Assembly (NCBI RefSeq): GCF_020165195.1
Contig: NZ_JAIUHR010000036.1
Location: forward strand, 1 to 47,502
Length of the DNA: 47,502 bases
Origin: Mesorhizobium sp. CA14
GTDB taxonomy: Bacteria; Pseudomonadota; Alphaproteobacteria; Rhizobiales; Rhizobiaceae
Direction: 5' to 3'
The stretch's first letter is position 1; every line of letters starts with the position of its first letter. A program made the position numbers and the translations under genes. Below, in pieces: positions 17,270 through 25,192 of this stretch. The notes under the pieces are model-generated. The model had not been told where the DNA came from. It made no database searches and was given only the letters and a program-made list of their open reading frames with translations.

Positions 17270-17812
17270 TTAGCGATTTCCCGGCAGCATTTTGGTCAGG
17301 ATCGCGTCCCGGCGTATCAAGTGGTGATAGAGCGCAGCCAAGGCGTGCAGGCCGGCCACGATCAGTATGGCGTTCGCGCATAGCGAATGAAGCTCGCGAA
17401 CGGTTCGCGCGGTCGTCTTTTCCGGAGCGAAGGGCGCGGGAATCGTGAACAGCCCGAAGAAGCTCAACGCGTCGCCTCGGAACCAGGTCAACAAAATGCC
17501 AAGGACGGGAATGGCGATCAACAGGGCATAAAGGATGAAATGGCCGATCTTCGCCGCGGCTCGCTCGGGAGTGGACATTTCCGACGGAAGACTAGGCGCG
17601 CCCCGAAGGCCGCGCAGCACCACCCGCCAGAACACGAGAGCGGCCAACAGAAGGCCAAACGAAATGTGCAATCGCCAGAAGAATGCTACCGCCGGGTCTC
17701 CGCGGGAATAGAAGGCGTCGCCGTAGGTCAGGGCATAGAGCAGGACGACGAGGACGAATAGTGCCCAGTGAAGGAACTTTTGGGCGGACGTATAGGTCGT
17801 GGGGGCGGCCAT
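17270..17812 (-). CDS. Cytochrome b561 family protein
   Basis: The 180-residue product has four transmembrane helices (about residues 13-30, 46-66, 88-110 and 145-165). Histidines stand where this family binds two haems b: LHWAL (His15), LHISFG (about 49), ELHSLC (about 142) and GLHALAALYHH (about 156). Cytochrome b561 proteins move electrons within the inner membrane, in some cases from quinol to superoxide (CybB). GGAG lies about eight bases before the ATG. It follows a same-strand ArsR gene by about 200 bases, so co-regulation is possible but not clear. Confidence 0.82.
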   Translation of the reverse strand: MAAPTTYTSAQKFLHWALFVLVVLLYALTYGDAFYSRGDPAVAFFWRLHISFGLLLAALVFWRVVLRGLRGAPSLPSEMSTPERAAAKIGHFILYALLIAIPVLGILLTWFRGDALSFFGLFTIPAPFAPEKTTARTVRELHSLCANAILIVAGLHALAALYHHLIRRDAILTKMLPGNR

Positions 17813-18015
17813 GCTGCGCGGCTCCGTTTGGCAGGTCTCCCCGTCTCGAACGCGTTCCTGGCAGACTTGTGGCCGCTAAATTAAGAATTCGTAAGACTTC
17901 GACGAATGGACAAGCGCAAACCAGCGCTTTGCGTGCCGCTTGCATCGCGTCCCGCATCAAAGGCGCGCCGCGCCGGACGAAGGCCCCCCGGCCTCGTCCG
18001 TGCGTGGCAAGCAGT

Positions 18016-18375
18016 TCAGGCAGCCTGCGGCCGCCGCATCCTCTCGACCAAGGCCTGCCTTGCCGGTCCGGCAAGCGGCTTGTCCGTCGTCAGCAGCCCA
18101 TCGAGCAGTGTCAGAAGCTCGCGCGCTGCTGAAGACTTGCAGGAATAATAAACCATCTGACGATCGCGGCGGGTTTCGACCAGGCCAAACCTGCGCAGTT
18201 TGGCCAGGTGTTGCGACAGCGCTGACTGGCTGAGTTCGACCTTGTCGGCGAGCACGCCGACAGAGAGTTCGCCCTCGGCGAGGTAGTTCATGATGAGCAA
18301 ACGCTTCTCGTTGCCCATCACCGCAAGAAAGGCTGCCGCGCTTTCTGCGTTGGCGGTAAGTTTCTTGGTCACCAT
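18016..18375 (-). CDS. ArsR-family winged-helix regulator (NolR/BigR/HlyU-like)
   Basis: The 119-residue protein is a single ArsR winged-helix domain: GNEKRLLIMNYLAEGELSVG, the recognition helix LSQSALSQHLAKLRRFGLV, then the wing RRDRQMVYYS. The metal-binding CxC of true ArsR/SmtB sensors is missing. The recognition helix is close to that of NolR, BigR and HlyU, regulators of nodulation or sulfide and biofilm genes, so a redox-sensing or NolR-like role is possible; which one cannot be told. GGGGA lies six bases before the ATG. The cytochrome b561 gene downstream on the same strand is the nearest candidate target. Confidence 0.83.
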   Translation of the reverse strand: MVTKKLTANAESAAAFLAVMGNEKRLLIMNYLAEGELSVGVLADKVELSQSALSQHLAKLRRFGLVETRRDRQMVYYSCKSSAARELLTLLDGLLTTDKPLAGPARQALVERMRRPQAA

Positions 18376-18803
18376 CGATTTCCCCGTGGTTCATGCTCTT
18401 CCGAAGGCCATGGGGGCAATGGCTTCAGAGTTCCAGAGCGTTGATGAGCCTGTCCCGGTTTGGATGCGGGACCTGCCCTGCTTCTTTTTCGACCAGAACC
18501 CTTTCGTAACCCGGTTGCCACCACGTCGGGGTTGCTGGTCTCGGACAGAACGCGCGGCGCTTTCTGGGCTCAAGTCAATGCAGACTCAGAAAAATTCCGC
18601 GCTGCTAATGCGTATCAGCGCAGCGCTCGTTCGGCAAGAATATAACGAGGCCGGCAAAACAGCGGCCAGCCGCAAGCAAGGAAGCACAGCAACCGGCGTG
18701 CCCGGCCAAGAGACCTCGGCCACGATATTGCCGCGACTCACTCCCAATCTCGAAGCGTGCTATTATTAGCTGGGCAAGAGGGGCCGGGCTGGAGGAGGAA
18801 GCC
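18376..18803. other. Gene-free stretch upstream of a small conserved-looking gene
   Basis: About 430 bases without a convincing gene. A TATTAT box (18763-18768) about 35 bases before the start at 18804 could be a -10 element for the small plus-strand gene. Otherwise I see nothing distinct. Confidence 0.35.
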
Positions 18804-18998
18804 ATGTCCGTTGTACGCAACACGTTCAACCCCGACGAGACGGCCATGCTTGGCCGTGTCTACCAAAACGGCAATTTCGAAGGCGAGACTGCCGAGCAGA
18901 AGGAAGCGCGCGCCTCGCGCATCATAGCCAACTACATGGCGGGTATCACCGACGAGGCGGAGCTGATCGAGCTTTCGCGGAGGCCGCTTGGAAGATGA
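18804..18998 (+). CDS. Small hypothetical protein, 64 residues
   Basis: I do not recognise a named family. The product is acidic in the middle and ends in basic residues; the text MLGRVYQNGNFEGETAEQKE and the ELIELSRRPLGR tail suggest a helical soluble protein. Translation is well supported: GGAGGAGG lies about five bases before the ATG, one of the strongest Shine-Dalgarno sites in the window. It is flanked downstream by an inverted repeat (19016-19031) and then a DUF982 gene. It could be a stress or regulatory peptide of the rhizobial accessory set; no function is claimed. Confidence 0.65.
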   Translation: MSVVRNTFNPDETAMLGRVYQNGNFEGETAEQKEARASRIIANYMAGITDEAELIELSRRPLGR

Positions 18999-19015
18999 GC
19001 AACCTACGCCGGCTT

Positions 19016-19074
19016 CGTGAAACGCTTCACGCTAAGTTGACGTTTCGCGACGCAACTCTACGATAATATATCGT
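19016..19074. promoter_or_regulatory. Two short inverted repeats ahead of a DUF982 gene
   Basis: CGTGAA-ACGC-TTCACG lies at 19016-19031 and ACGATA-ATA-TATCGT at 19060-19074. The second is A+T-rich, lies 30 bases before the DUF982 ATG and covers a plausible -10 region, so it could be an operator. The first could instead end the transcript of the upstream small gene. Confidence 0.4.
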
Positions 19075-19103
19075 GCTCCGATATACTTCGGGAGGTTTTA
19101 GCG

Positions 19104-19349
19104 ATGATGCAGGGATGGTTTTCCAGGCCGGTCGAAGTCGCCGTTGGGGTGTCCGGCTCGATCCGCCACATATCCAACGCCGAGCAGGCCGTCGAACTGC
19201 TGACCGGACAATGGCGCGATGCCGGTAGCGCGCTGCATGGCGCGGCGCTGCGCGCTTGCCGCCGGGCGATCCGTGGCGACGTTGCGGCGGACAATGCCAG
19301 GGAGGCCTTCGTCATGGCCGCGCGCGAGGCGCATGTGCTGGTGGAATAG
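19104..19349 (+). CDS. DUF982 small protein (copy 1)
   Basis: The 81-residue protein fits the DUF982 family of Rhizobiales: a W-F-x-P-V start (WFSRPVEVAVG), then the conserved pattern ISNAEQAVELLTGQWR and CRRAIRGDVAADNAREAFV. Function of the family is unknown; its members are small, soluble and often present in many copies per genome. GGGAGG lies about nine bases before the ATG at 19104 (a second ATG follows at once at 19107). A second DUF982 gene lies 720 bases downstream, so this is a local paralogue pair. Confidence 0.78.
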   Translation: MMQGWFSRPVEVAVGVSGSIRHISNAEQAVELLTGQWRDAGSALHGAALRACRRAIRGDVAADNAREAFVMAAREAHVLVE

Positions 19350-19567
19350 AGCATGGCGGGGCCAGGCGCTCCACAGGCCTGCCTATCGATAGTAAAGCCA
19401 TAAAAGCACCAGCACCGCTGACGCCGCCGGAGAAAGCAGGTTTCCGGCCCGAAGATGCATATGGCCAGCTGAAGCAGAGTGATCATGCCTGGCGGTGTCG
19501 GGCCTACCGAGCGCGCCAATTGACGGGAAACCGATGCTCCATTCGAAACGCGCGCGCACGATCCGTC

Positions 19568-19666
19568 TCAGCGAGCGCGGTTCGGTCGCGCTTCCTCGTA
19601 GAGCCCGAAAGCGATCGCCATCAAGATAGCAACGGTCATGGTGGAAGCGAGCACGGCGATAAGCAT
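19568..19666 (-). CDS. Very small membrane peptide, 32 residues
   Basis: The frame encodes a single hydrophobic helix (MLIAVLASTMTVAILMAIAF) and then a short charged tail, LYEEARPNRAR. Topology by charge would put the C-terminus in the cytoplasm. GGGAGG lies seven bases before the ATG, a strong site for so short a frame. Single-helix peptides of this kind (KdpF, CydX, and similar) usually stabilise larger membrane complexes, but no partner is obvious here; the neighbours are DUF982 genes. I recognise no family. Its length makes chance possible, yet the Shine-Dalgarno, clean hydrophobic helix and charged tail together argue that it is real. Confidence 0.55.
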   Translation of the reverse strand: MLIAVLASTMTVAILMAIAFGLYEEARPNRAR

Positions 19667-19702
19667 GAGAGGTCCTCCCGCGTTTCATCAGCCTGTGGAT
19701 TC

Positions 19703-19817
19703 ATTAGATCAGGATGACGTTTCGTTGAATCGCCACCCTGATCTAATTCTTTGTTGGAGCATAATCTTCTCCGGAAACCGGTTCCGCTGACCTTCGGTTC
19801 GGGATCACGCTCTAGAG
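19703..19817. repeat. Rhizobial extragenic repeat with inverted ends
   Basis: ATTAGATCAGG (19703-19713) and CCTGATCTAAT (19737-19747) are a perfect 11-bp inverted repeat. It runs into TTGTTGGAGCATAATCTTC, AAACCGGTTCC and GGGATCACGCTCTAG, a block that recurs between genes in Mesorhizobium and relatives in slightly varied form. The second part also pairs (GAGCATAATC with GATCACGCTC, imperfectly). It is a known kind of dispersed intergenic element, not a gene. Confidence 0.65.
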
Positions 19818-20066
19818 CCGCCCGCGAGAGTGCGGCAGTGACTTTGGTCACGCGATTTTCGGTCATCCGCGATCGCGGATTGCCGGCCCGTGAGCCCGTC
19901 AGGACGCGACCGCCCATGCCTTTCCTGGAATTGCCTTAGCCTTAAAATTCTTCGGAACCTAACGCGCGGTGATTGGTTAACGCGCGGGTCCGCAATCTTG
20001 GAACCATCGGGCGTCATCCGACGCCGATTGCTTGCTCAAAAGACGATCATAAGAACGGAGGAAGTG

Positions 20067-20309
20067 ATGAACGATGTCTGGTTTTCCGAGCCAGTCGTGA
20101 TCGATTTCCAGCCAAACGGCCAGCGCAAGGTTTCGAGTTGTTTCGAAGCGATGGAATGCCTGGACCAGCGCTGGCCCAGACAGGCGCGCGACGGTGCCTG
20201 GCGCTCGGCGAGCCGCGTCTGCCGCGACGCGCTCGATGGCCTGCGCAGCCCGGTGGAGGCCCGCAAGACGCTGCGCAAGGCTGCCAAGGTCGCCGGTCTG
20301 CTGGCGTAG
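20067..20309 (+). CDS. DUF982 small protein (copy 2)
   Basis: The 80-residue protein is a second DUF982 member: VWFSEPVVIDF at the start, then SCFEAMECLDQRWP and CRDALDGLRSPVEARKTL, the usual W-P and AL-G-AR positions. It is clearly diverged from the copy at 19104, so the pair is not a recent duplication. GGAGG lies about five bases before the ATG at 20067. The frame is open upstream, but no other start has such support. Function unknown. Confidence 0.78.
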   Translation: MNDVWFSEPVVIDFQPNGQRKVSSCFEAMECLDQRWPRQARDGAWRSASRVCRDALDGLRSPVEARKTLRKAAKVAGLLA

Positions 20310-20598
20310 CCTCGATTTTCCCACGGCGCCCTATGAGGGCGTCACCAAGCCCGTCGCGGTTTCCCATTGCTGCGGAGGGCTTGTGTTTTCATGCAGGCGA
20401 ATGACGGCCGACGTATACTTGGAACGCGTTCAAGCACGCGTCCCGCTGGATACATGAAAACGCCGGCCGCTCGGCTTCGGGGTTGCCTGACGGGTTCAGG
20501 CCACTCCATTTCGGCGAGTCGGCCGGCAGGCCGCAACGCGAGCAGCGGGACGTGGTAAACGGGCGGTTATTATCCACAGGGCCGTGGCAGCGGATGGT
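20310..20598. other. Intergenic stretch between convergent genes
   Basis: The ~290 bases between the second DUF982 gene and the convergent GT8 gene hold no gene that I can support and no clear terminator. Confidence 0.4.
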
Positions 20599-21564
20599 TC
20601 AGCCAAAGCCGCCAAGCACTTCCGGGAACTGGACCGCCAGTGCGCCCTCTTCCGCCTGCCGGGCATAGATTTGATGCATCTTCGCGCCGTCATATCTGGC
20701 GCGGCGGCGCTGGACATCGTTTCCGAAAAGACCGGCAACGGCGTCGAAACGGCGCAGGAAGCGCTTCATCACGCCACGCTCGAAGGGTATGCGCTGCTCG
20801 AACGGCTTGCGCCAGGGCGTGTCCTTTGCCAGATCGCGCCAGATGCTCAGCGCTTCCAGCTCGACCCCGACCTGGTTGCCCCACGGCTTGCCGCCGGCGA
20901 AATGCCTGGCCCAGGCCTGGGAGCAGCGAAATTCCCTTGTCCCCAGCGATTGCAGGTTCCAGTTCGGGTGCATCGTCTGCCATTTGCCCTCGAAGGCGAT
21001 GTTGAGGGCATTCTGGTCGTTCATCTGACCTTGAATGGCGGTGTTGCGCGTGCGCTCCAGCAGTCCCTCCGTCCGAACAGCGCCCATGTCGAAAACCACG
21101 ACACCGGAGTTGAAGTAGGGCGCGCCCGGCTTCAGCCCGAGCTTTTGTCTGTAGGACGGCCGAAAATACATGTAGTCGTCATGCGCCGCGAGCATGGGCG
21201 CATGCAGCAGCTGCCCGGCAAGGTCGTTGATATCCCTGTTGAAGAGAACATCGCAGTCCGTGTAGGCGATACGATCATATGGCCCAAAAACCGGAAGCTG
21301 GTCGGCGAAAAGACGAGTGTAGGCGGCGATGCTGTATGTTCCGAAGCGGAAGCCGCGGCTGGTCATGAAATCCGCGACGTCGACCAGCTCGACCTTGCCC
21401 TTCAGCAGATGGCGGCCGGCTTCGAGATCCGGTTCGCTGGCGCCGGTATAGAGCAGGTAGCCGTCGATCGGCGCGGAGACGTCGACGATCCGACGCGCCG
21501 CCAGGCTGGCATACGGAAAATATTCAGCATCCGCCGCCAGGAAGAAACACTTCGTCATTCGCAC
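20599..21564 (-). CDS. GT8-like glycosyltransferase
   Basis: This 321-residue protein has the GT-A fold pattern of family 8: KCFFLAADAEYFPYA at the start, the DxD-type metal site in IAYTDCDVLFNRDI near residue 100, PYFNSGVVVFDM near 155, and HFAGGKPW near 235, matching the HxxGxxKPW metal/donor motif. GT8 enzymes of this type add hexoses to LPS core or glycogen primers. It is cytoplasmic, with no signal peptide. The start may be GTG 21564 (AAGGG five bases upstream) or ATG 21558. The acetyltransferase gene ends eight bases upstream, so the two form an operon for decorating a surface glycan. Confidence 0.78.
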   Translation of the reverse strand: MRMTKCFFLAADAEYFPYASLAARRIVDVSAPIDGYLLYTGASEPDLEAGRHLLKGKVELVDVADFMTSRGFRFGTYSIAAYTRLFADQLPVFGPYDRIAYTDCDVLFNRDINDLAGQLLHAPMLAAHDDYMYFRPSYRQKLGLKPGAPYFNSGVVVFDMGAVRTEGLLERTRNTAIQGQMNDQNALNIAFEGKWQTMHPNWNLQSLGTREFRCSQAWARHFAGGKPWGNQVGVELEALSIWRDLAKDTPWRKPFEQRIPFERGVMKRFLRRFDAVAGLFGNDVQRRRARYDGAKMHQIYARQAEEGALAVQFPEVLGGFG

Positions 21565-21572
21565 CGCGACCC

Positions 21573-22184
21573 TTATCCTGCTGCGGTGCCTGCCACAAAA
21601 TGCTTTTCGACGAAAGCCTCGATCGGGCCTGTGAGCGAGGCCGCCTCGCGCTTGACCTTATCATCGTCCCAGCGCCACCACTGGATCGCCAGCAGCTTCG
21701 CTATCATCTCCTCGGGAAATCGATATCTGATCAGCCGGGCTGGAGACCCGCCGACGATCGCATAGGGCGGCACGTGTTTGGTGACGACGGCACCCGCGCC
21801 GACGACCGCGCCATCGCCAACCTCCACGCCCGGCAGGATCATTGCGCCATTGCCGATCCAGACGTCATTGCCAACAGTGATGCCGGCCGGCTTGCCGCCA
21901 TTTGCGATCGGTTCGGGCAGTTTCAGCAACCGGCTGTAGATTGGAAACGAGGTTGCGCTCTCGGTCGGGTGCTGGCCGGAGCAGATGAAAACCACCCGAC
22001 CGGCAACCGAGCAGAAGGCGCCGACTTGCAACGGAGCATCCTTCAAGGGGGCCAAGACTTTTCGCCATGTCACGCCATAGGTGTGGCGGCCAACGGTCAC
22101 ATGTTCCGGCAGTCCGGAGCGCATGTCCCTCAGCCATTTGGAAAGCGCCGACATCCAGATACCTCCCCAATACTTCTGCGACAT
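21573..22184 (-). CDS. CatB-like hexapeptide acetyltransferase
   Basis: The 203-residue protein has a left-handed beta-helix built of hexapeptide repeats (VGAFCSVAGRVVFI, then TVGNDVWIGNGAMILPGVEVGDGAVVGAGAVV, about residues 53-140). The closing segment AIVGGSPARLIRYRFPEE and WWRWDDDKV is typical of xenobiotic/CatB-type acetyltransferases. The active-site His would be the one in GQHPTES. It should add an acetyl group from acetyl-CoA to a sugar. Eight bases separate its stop from the GT8 start, so a role in acetylating the same glycan is likely. True chloramphenicol acetyl transfer is less likely in this setting. Confidence 0.82.
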   Translation of the reverse strand: MSQKYWGGIWMSALSKWLRDMRSGLPEHVTVGRHTYGVTWRKVLAPLKDAPLQVGAFCSVAGRVVFICSGQHPTESATSFPIYSRLLKLPEPIANGGKPAGITVGNDVWIGNGAMILPGVEVGDGAVVGAGAVVTKHVPPYAIVGGSPARLIRYRFPEEMIAKLLAIQWWRWDDDKVKREAASLTGPIEAFVEKHFVAGTAAG

Positions 22185-22321
22185 AGCCTCGGACCGGCCG
22201 AACCATCAACCGGATCCACCGAAAAACCTGTTATCCGCACACCGACGTTGGGAGTTTCGAGTGGATTGCGGATGCCTGTGTTGGTAGTGGGAGCGTCTCA
22301 GACACATCTCCCATAGATCGA

Positions 22322-23107
22322 ATGAACGACGTTTTTGGCTATATCGCCTATGGCGATAACGAGGTTTATCACTTTGGCGCGCTGCTCAGCGCGCTTAAGC
22401 TTTTGCACAATTGCCCAAGCGCCAAAATAATCGTCGCAACCGACAGACCCGAACTCTTTCGCCCATACCCCCTAGAGACGATCGCAATAGCCGCCGACCA
22501 GAAAGAGTTGATGTCTTTCGGCTGGCGCTATCATTTCGGCATCAAGGCTGCATTCCTGATCGAGATCCTGAAGCGAGCGGACCGCCTGATCTTCATGGAC
22601 TCGGACCACTATCCTTATGTCGATCCATCCAGAGGGTTCCGACAGATTTCACCGACGCATTCCTTCATGCGTAAATGTGAGGGCGAGCATCGGCTTTACC
22701 CGGTTCTCACCGGCAAAGGCGTCAAAATCGGAGACTACACCCTGACCGGCCGCGAACCGATGTGGCAAAGCGGAATCCTTGGCATTCATCGAGCCAATGT
22801 TCGTGCATTAACCGAGGCCTATTCCGCGATGCTGGCCGTACGCGAATTGACCAGCACAGATGCTCCGGAGCAGTTTTGCATCGGGGTCGCGCTCTCTCGA
22901 AATGGCTTGGCTCTCAGCCGACACCACCTTCCGGTCAACGACTACAACACACGTGGCAAAAAGGCTTTCGCCAGCCCGCGCGTGCTGCAGTTCTTCAATA
23001 TCTACGGCGACGCTCCAATTGCCGAGCAGATAAGGAGAGCCGGCTGGTATCGCTTGTGGCGAACTCCCATGGACCTGTGGCGCCAGCGGGACAGATGGTC
23101 GCTTTAA
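22322..23107 (+). CDS. Putative GT-A glycosyltransferase, A+T-rich gene
   Basis: The 261-residue protein shows a GT-A-like layout: a nucleotide-binding start (FGYIAYGDNEVYHFGALLSA), RADRLIFMDSDHYPYVDP near residue 95 with a DxD metal site, and WQSGILGIHRANV near 150, where GT8-like enzymes have NSGV. I cannot name the exact family. The base composition is plainly lower in G+C than the genes before 22 kb and after 24.6 kb, a sign of transfer. The gene diverges from the acetyltransferase and points towards the next glycosyltransferase. The Shine-Dalgarno is weak. A role in cell-surface glycan synthesis is inferred from the neighbours. Confidence 0.65.
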   Translation: MNDVFGYIAYGDNEVYHFGALLSALKLLHNCPSAKIIVATDRPELFRPYPLETIAIAADQKELMSFGWRYHFGIKAAFLIEILKRADRLIFMDSDHYPYVDPSRGFRQISPTHSFMRKCEGEHRLYPVLTGKGVKIGDYTLTGREPMWQSGILGIHRANVRALTEAYSAMLAVRELTSTDAPEQFCIGVALSRNGLALSRHHLPVNDYNTRGKKAFASPRVLQFFNIYGDAPIAEQIRRAGWYRLWRTPMDLWRQRDRWSL

Positions 23108-23229
23108 GCTGGCTGTGAGACCTCACGGCAGAAGAAGAATGTCTCGTTGATCGAGCACGTCGCGAATATCCATTTCCTTTTCGGTTTGCCACCGAAGACG
23201 CCTTCGATGTCTATTCCATACCAGAGCAA

Positions 23230-24204
23230 TTGAAAGGCGGACTTCCGTTTCTCCTGGCCTCACGTTATGCAGGCCAAATGGGTCTGAAGATTGTCGATAT
23301 CATAACCAGAGCGCCGGCAATCATCGCGGCGAAGGAAGCCAGAAATAGGCTAGTATACAAGGCTTTCGAGCATCGGGGCCGAACTGCTGGACGCACTTTT
23401 GCAGACCGCCTGAAAGCCACTGGTGCATCGCGTGTCTGCTTCACGGTGGCGTTCAACACGCCTTGGGTCATTGATGCGCTAGCCAAGGCCTGGCAAATGC
23501 ACCCGCCGGGAATGATCCTGGCAGTTGTCGACAATTCGACCGGTCAGGCATCGAGAGAAGAAATAGAAAGCATATGCAAGGTAAGAGGCGTGCCTTATTT
23601 AGCGCTTCCGATGCGGGTGGAAAAACATCTGTCCAGATCGCACGGAACCGCGATAAACTGGACCTATCATAATATCATACGGCACCTGGAGCCTGAGTTG
23701 TTCGGCTTCATTGATCATGACTGTTTCCCGGTGGTGCCGTTTGACATCCCGGCCAAGATGGAAGGCAAGGCTGTCTACGGCAAGCTGTTCCCTCCAGGTC
23801 GAAATCACATCCACGAGCCGAAGCCGACCGATCGACACTGGAATTTATGGGCAGGCTTCTGCTTCTACCGTTTCTCCGCCACGACTGGACGAAAGCTGAA
23901 CTTTGAACCCCGCTTGAACATGGGGCTTGATACTGGCGGCGCAAACTGGAAAGTCCTTTACTCGCATTTGGACAGGGCACGGGACGTTGCCGTTGCCGCC
24001 GCTCGGGAAAACCCGATGACGATGGCCGGGGCGGTCGGACACCATGAGATCATCGAGGAAGCATTCTTCCATGTTGCCGGCGTATCCTACCCTGACCGCC
24101 CCAGTTATCACCGCCGAACAACCGACCATCGAAAATTGATCCGCGACTATGTCTGGAATACATATCTTGGCGGCGTGAGCGGCAGGGTAGCCCAAGACTT
24201 TTAG
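23230..24204 (+). CDS. GT2-like glycosyltransferase, start uncertain
   Basis: The 324-residue reading has a GT2-like core from about residue 68: VCFTVAFNTPWVIDALAKAW, MILAVVDNSTGQ (nucleotide-binding strand), and FGFIDHDCFPVVP near 155 with the metal-binding DHD. WAGFCFYRFS and MGLDTGGANW follow. It lacks membrane helices. The start shown is TTG 23230; ATG 23278 is the alternative. The frame stays open back to 23119 with coding-like residues but holds no usual start codon in that part, so the N-terminus may have decayed or the gene may start in an unusual way. It is A+T-rich like the gene before it and likely belongs to the same transferred glycan block. Confidence 0.62.
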   Translation: MKGGLPFLLASRYAGQMGLKIVDIITRAPAIIAAKEARNRLVYKAFEHRGRTAGRTFADRLKATGASRVCFTVAFNTPWVIDALAKAWQMHPPGMILAVVDNSTGQASREEIESICKVRGVPYLALPMRVEKHLSRSHGTAINWTYHNIIRHLEPELFGFIDHDCFPVVPFDIPAKMEGKAVYGKLFPPGRNHIHEPKPTDRHWNLWAGFCFYRFSATTGRKLNFEPRLNMGLDTGGANWKVLYSHLDRARDVAVAAARENPMTMAGAVGHHEIIEEAFFHVAGVSYPDRPSYHRRTTDHRKLIRDYVWNTYLGGVSGRVAQDF

Positions 24205-24261
24205 GTGCTGACCAAGTCTTCGGGCTTATCCGCCCGAAAACGCAAACTAATAGACACGCCC

Positions 24262-24486
24262 ATGAGCCGATCCCGCAGAAACACCCCGATCGTCGGCATG
24301 ACAACGGCAGACAGCGACAAGGCATTTAAGCAAGCCGAACATCGGCGCGAGCGCCGGGCTGTGAAGGTGCGGCTCGAGTTTGACGAGGAACCGTTGCCCA
24401 CCAAGGCCTTCGGTAATCCGTGGGCCAGTGAGAAAGACGGCAAGCAATGGCTGACCAAGCCCTCCCCTAAACTGATGCGGAAGTGA
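24262..24486 (+). CDS. Small basic conserved protein (SRSRRxTPI type)
   Basis: The 74-residue protein starts MSRSRRNTPIVGMTTADSDK and has a basic middle (EHRRERRAVKVRLEF) and a KAFGNPWASEKDGKQW segment near the end. Small proteins with this SRSRRKTPI start and DGKQW end are widespread in proteobacteria and have no assigned function; the basic charge suggests nucleic-acid contact. ATG 24262 is chosen because the conserved text starts there; no strong Shine-Dalgarno is visible. It lies between the glycosyltransferase block and the 3' end of the tRNA-Arg. Confidence 0.62.
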   Translation: MSRSRRNTPIVGMTTADSDKAFKQAEHRRERRAVKVRLEFDEEPLPTKAFGNPWASEKDGKQWLTKPSPKLMRK

Positions 24487-24508
24487 CGTCCGCGCAACGG
24501 CTAAGAAA

Positions 24509-24585
24509 TGGCGATCCCGGCAGGATTCGAACCTGCGACCATCGGCTTAGAAGGCCGGTGCTCTATCCAGCTGAGCTACGGGACC
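24509..24585 (-). tRNA. tRNA-Arg (anticodon TCT)
   Basis: The 77-base gene folds as a full cloverleaf: acceptor GGTCCCG/CGGGATC, D-stem GCTC/GAGC, anticodon stem CCGGC/GCCGA around CTTCTAA (anticodon TCT, reading AGA), TTCGAAT in the T-loop, and an encoded CCA at 24509-24511. The top pair of the anticodon stem is C27-A43, a mismatch. G2 pairs with T71. The 3' end faces the glycosyltransferase block. Confidence 0.95.
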
Positions 24586-24639
24586 GTCGGCCGGGCGGGC
24601 CGGCTGGCCTGTCACGCCGCCTGACGCAAGACTCGAAAA

Positions 24640-24945
24640 TCAGTGCGTCCAGGGCGTCCTGCGGTCATAGCGGAAATTGTCCGAATAGGAAATCTGCCGG
24701 CGCTTGGCTTCCTTCGGCTCTTCGACCCGGTAGGCGATCTTTTCCTTCTCGGCATAAGCGATCGCCTCTTCCTTCGTATCGAAGGTGAGCTTCACCTGGC
24801 TCAGCATGTCGCCCGAGGAGGTGTAGCCCATCAGCGGGTCGATCTTCTTGCGCTGGGCGGGCTCGAATTCGAGCACCCAATGTCCGGTCTTGGCCTTGCC
24901 GGACTGCATCGCGGTTTTGGCTGGACTGAAAATGCGCGCGGACAT
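24640..24945 (-). CDS. NDUFS4-like complex I accessory subunit
   Basis: The 101-residue protein matches the ETC complex I (NDUFS4/AQDQ) family: MSARIFSPAKTAMQSGKA at the start, WVLEFEP, the D-P-LMGYTSSGDM segment near residue 40, VKLTFDTKEEAIAYAEK, and a C-terminal YSDNFRYDRRTPWTH. In mitochondria and alphaproteobacteria this is an accessory subunit on the matrix (cytoplasmic) arm of NADH:ubiquinone oxidoreductase. ATG 24945 has GAGG five bases upstream; an earlier in-frame start would add 14 unsupported residues. It stands alone, upstream of the tRNA-Arg on the same strand. Confidence 0.88.
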   Translation of the reverse strand: MSARIFSPAKTAMQSGKAKTGHWVLEFEPAQRKKIDPLMGYTSSGDMLSQVKLTFDTKEEAIAYAEKEKIAYRVEEPKEAKRRQISYSDNFRYDRRTPWTH

Positions 24946-25192
24946 GACCACCTCGTTGCCGCCCGGAGACCGGGCACCGTTGTTCAACGCTATTTCCAGG
25001 ATCCCATCGGGAGCCTGAAACCTCGCGCCAATCCGTCATTACTGTGCAATGGCCGCTGCGGCAAGGCCGCAAGCGGCCCCGGCGCACGCCATGGCGCAGG
25101 GAACCTCGCTGCGCCGCCGACATTATCGAAACGTCGGGCAGGCCGAGCGTGCGGCCTGCCCTGTGAACCACCAGAAAAACGGACGTTTCGCC

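Noticed and set aside
18376..18803. Open frames upstream of the small gene at 18804
   Set aside because: Mixed composition, no start support, no recognisable pattern.
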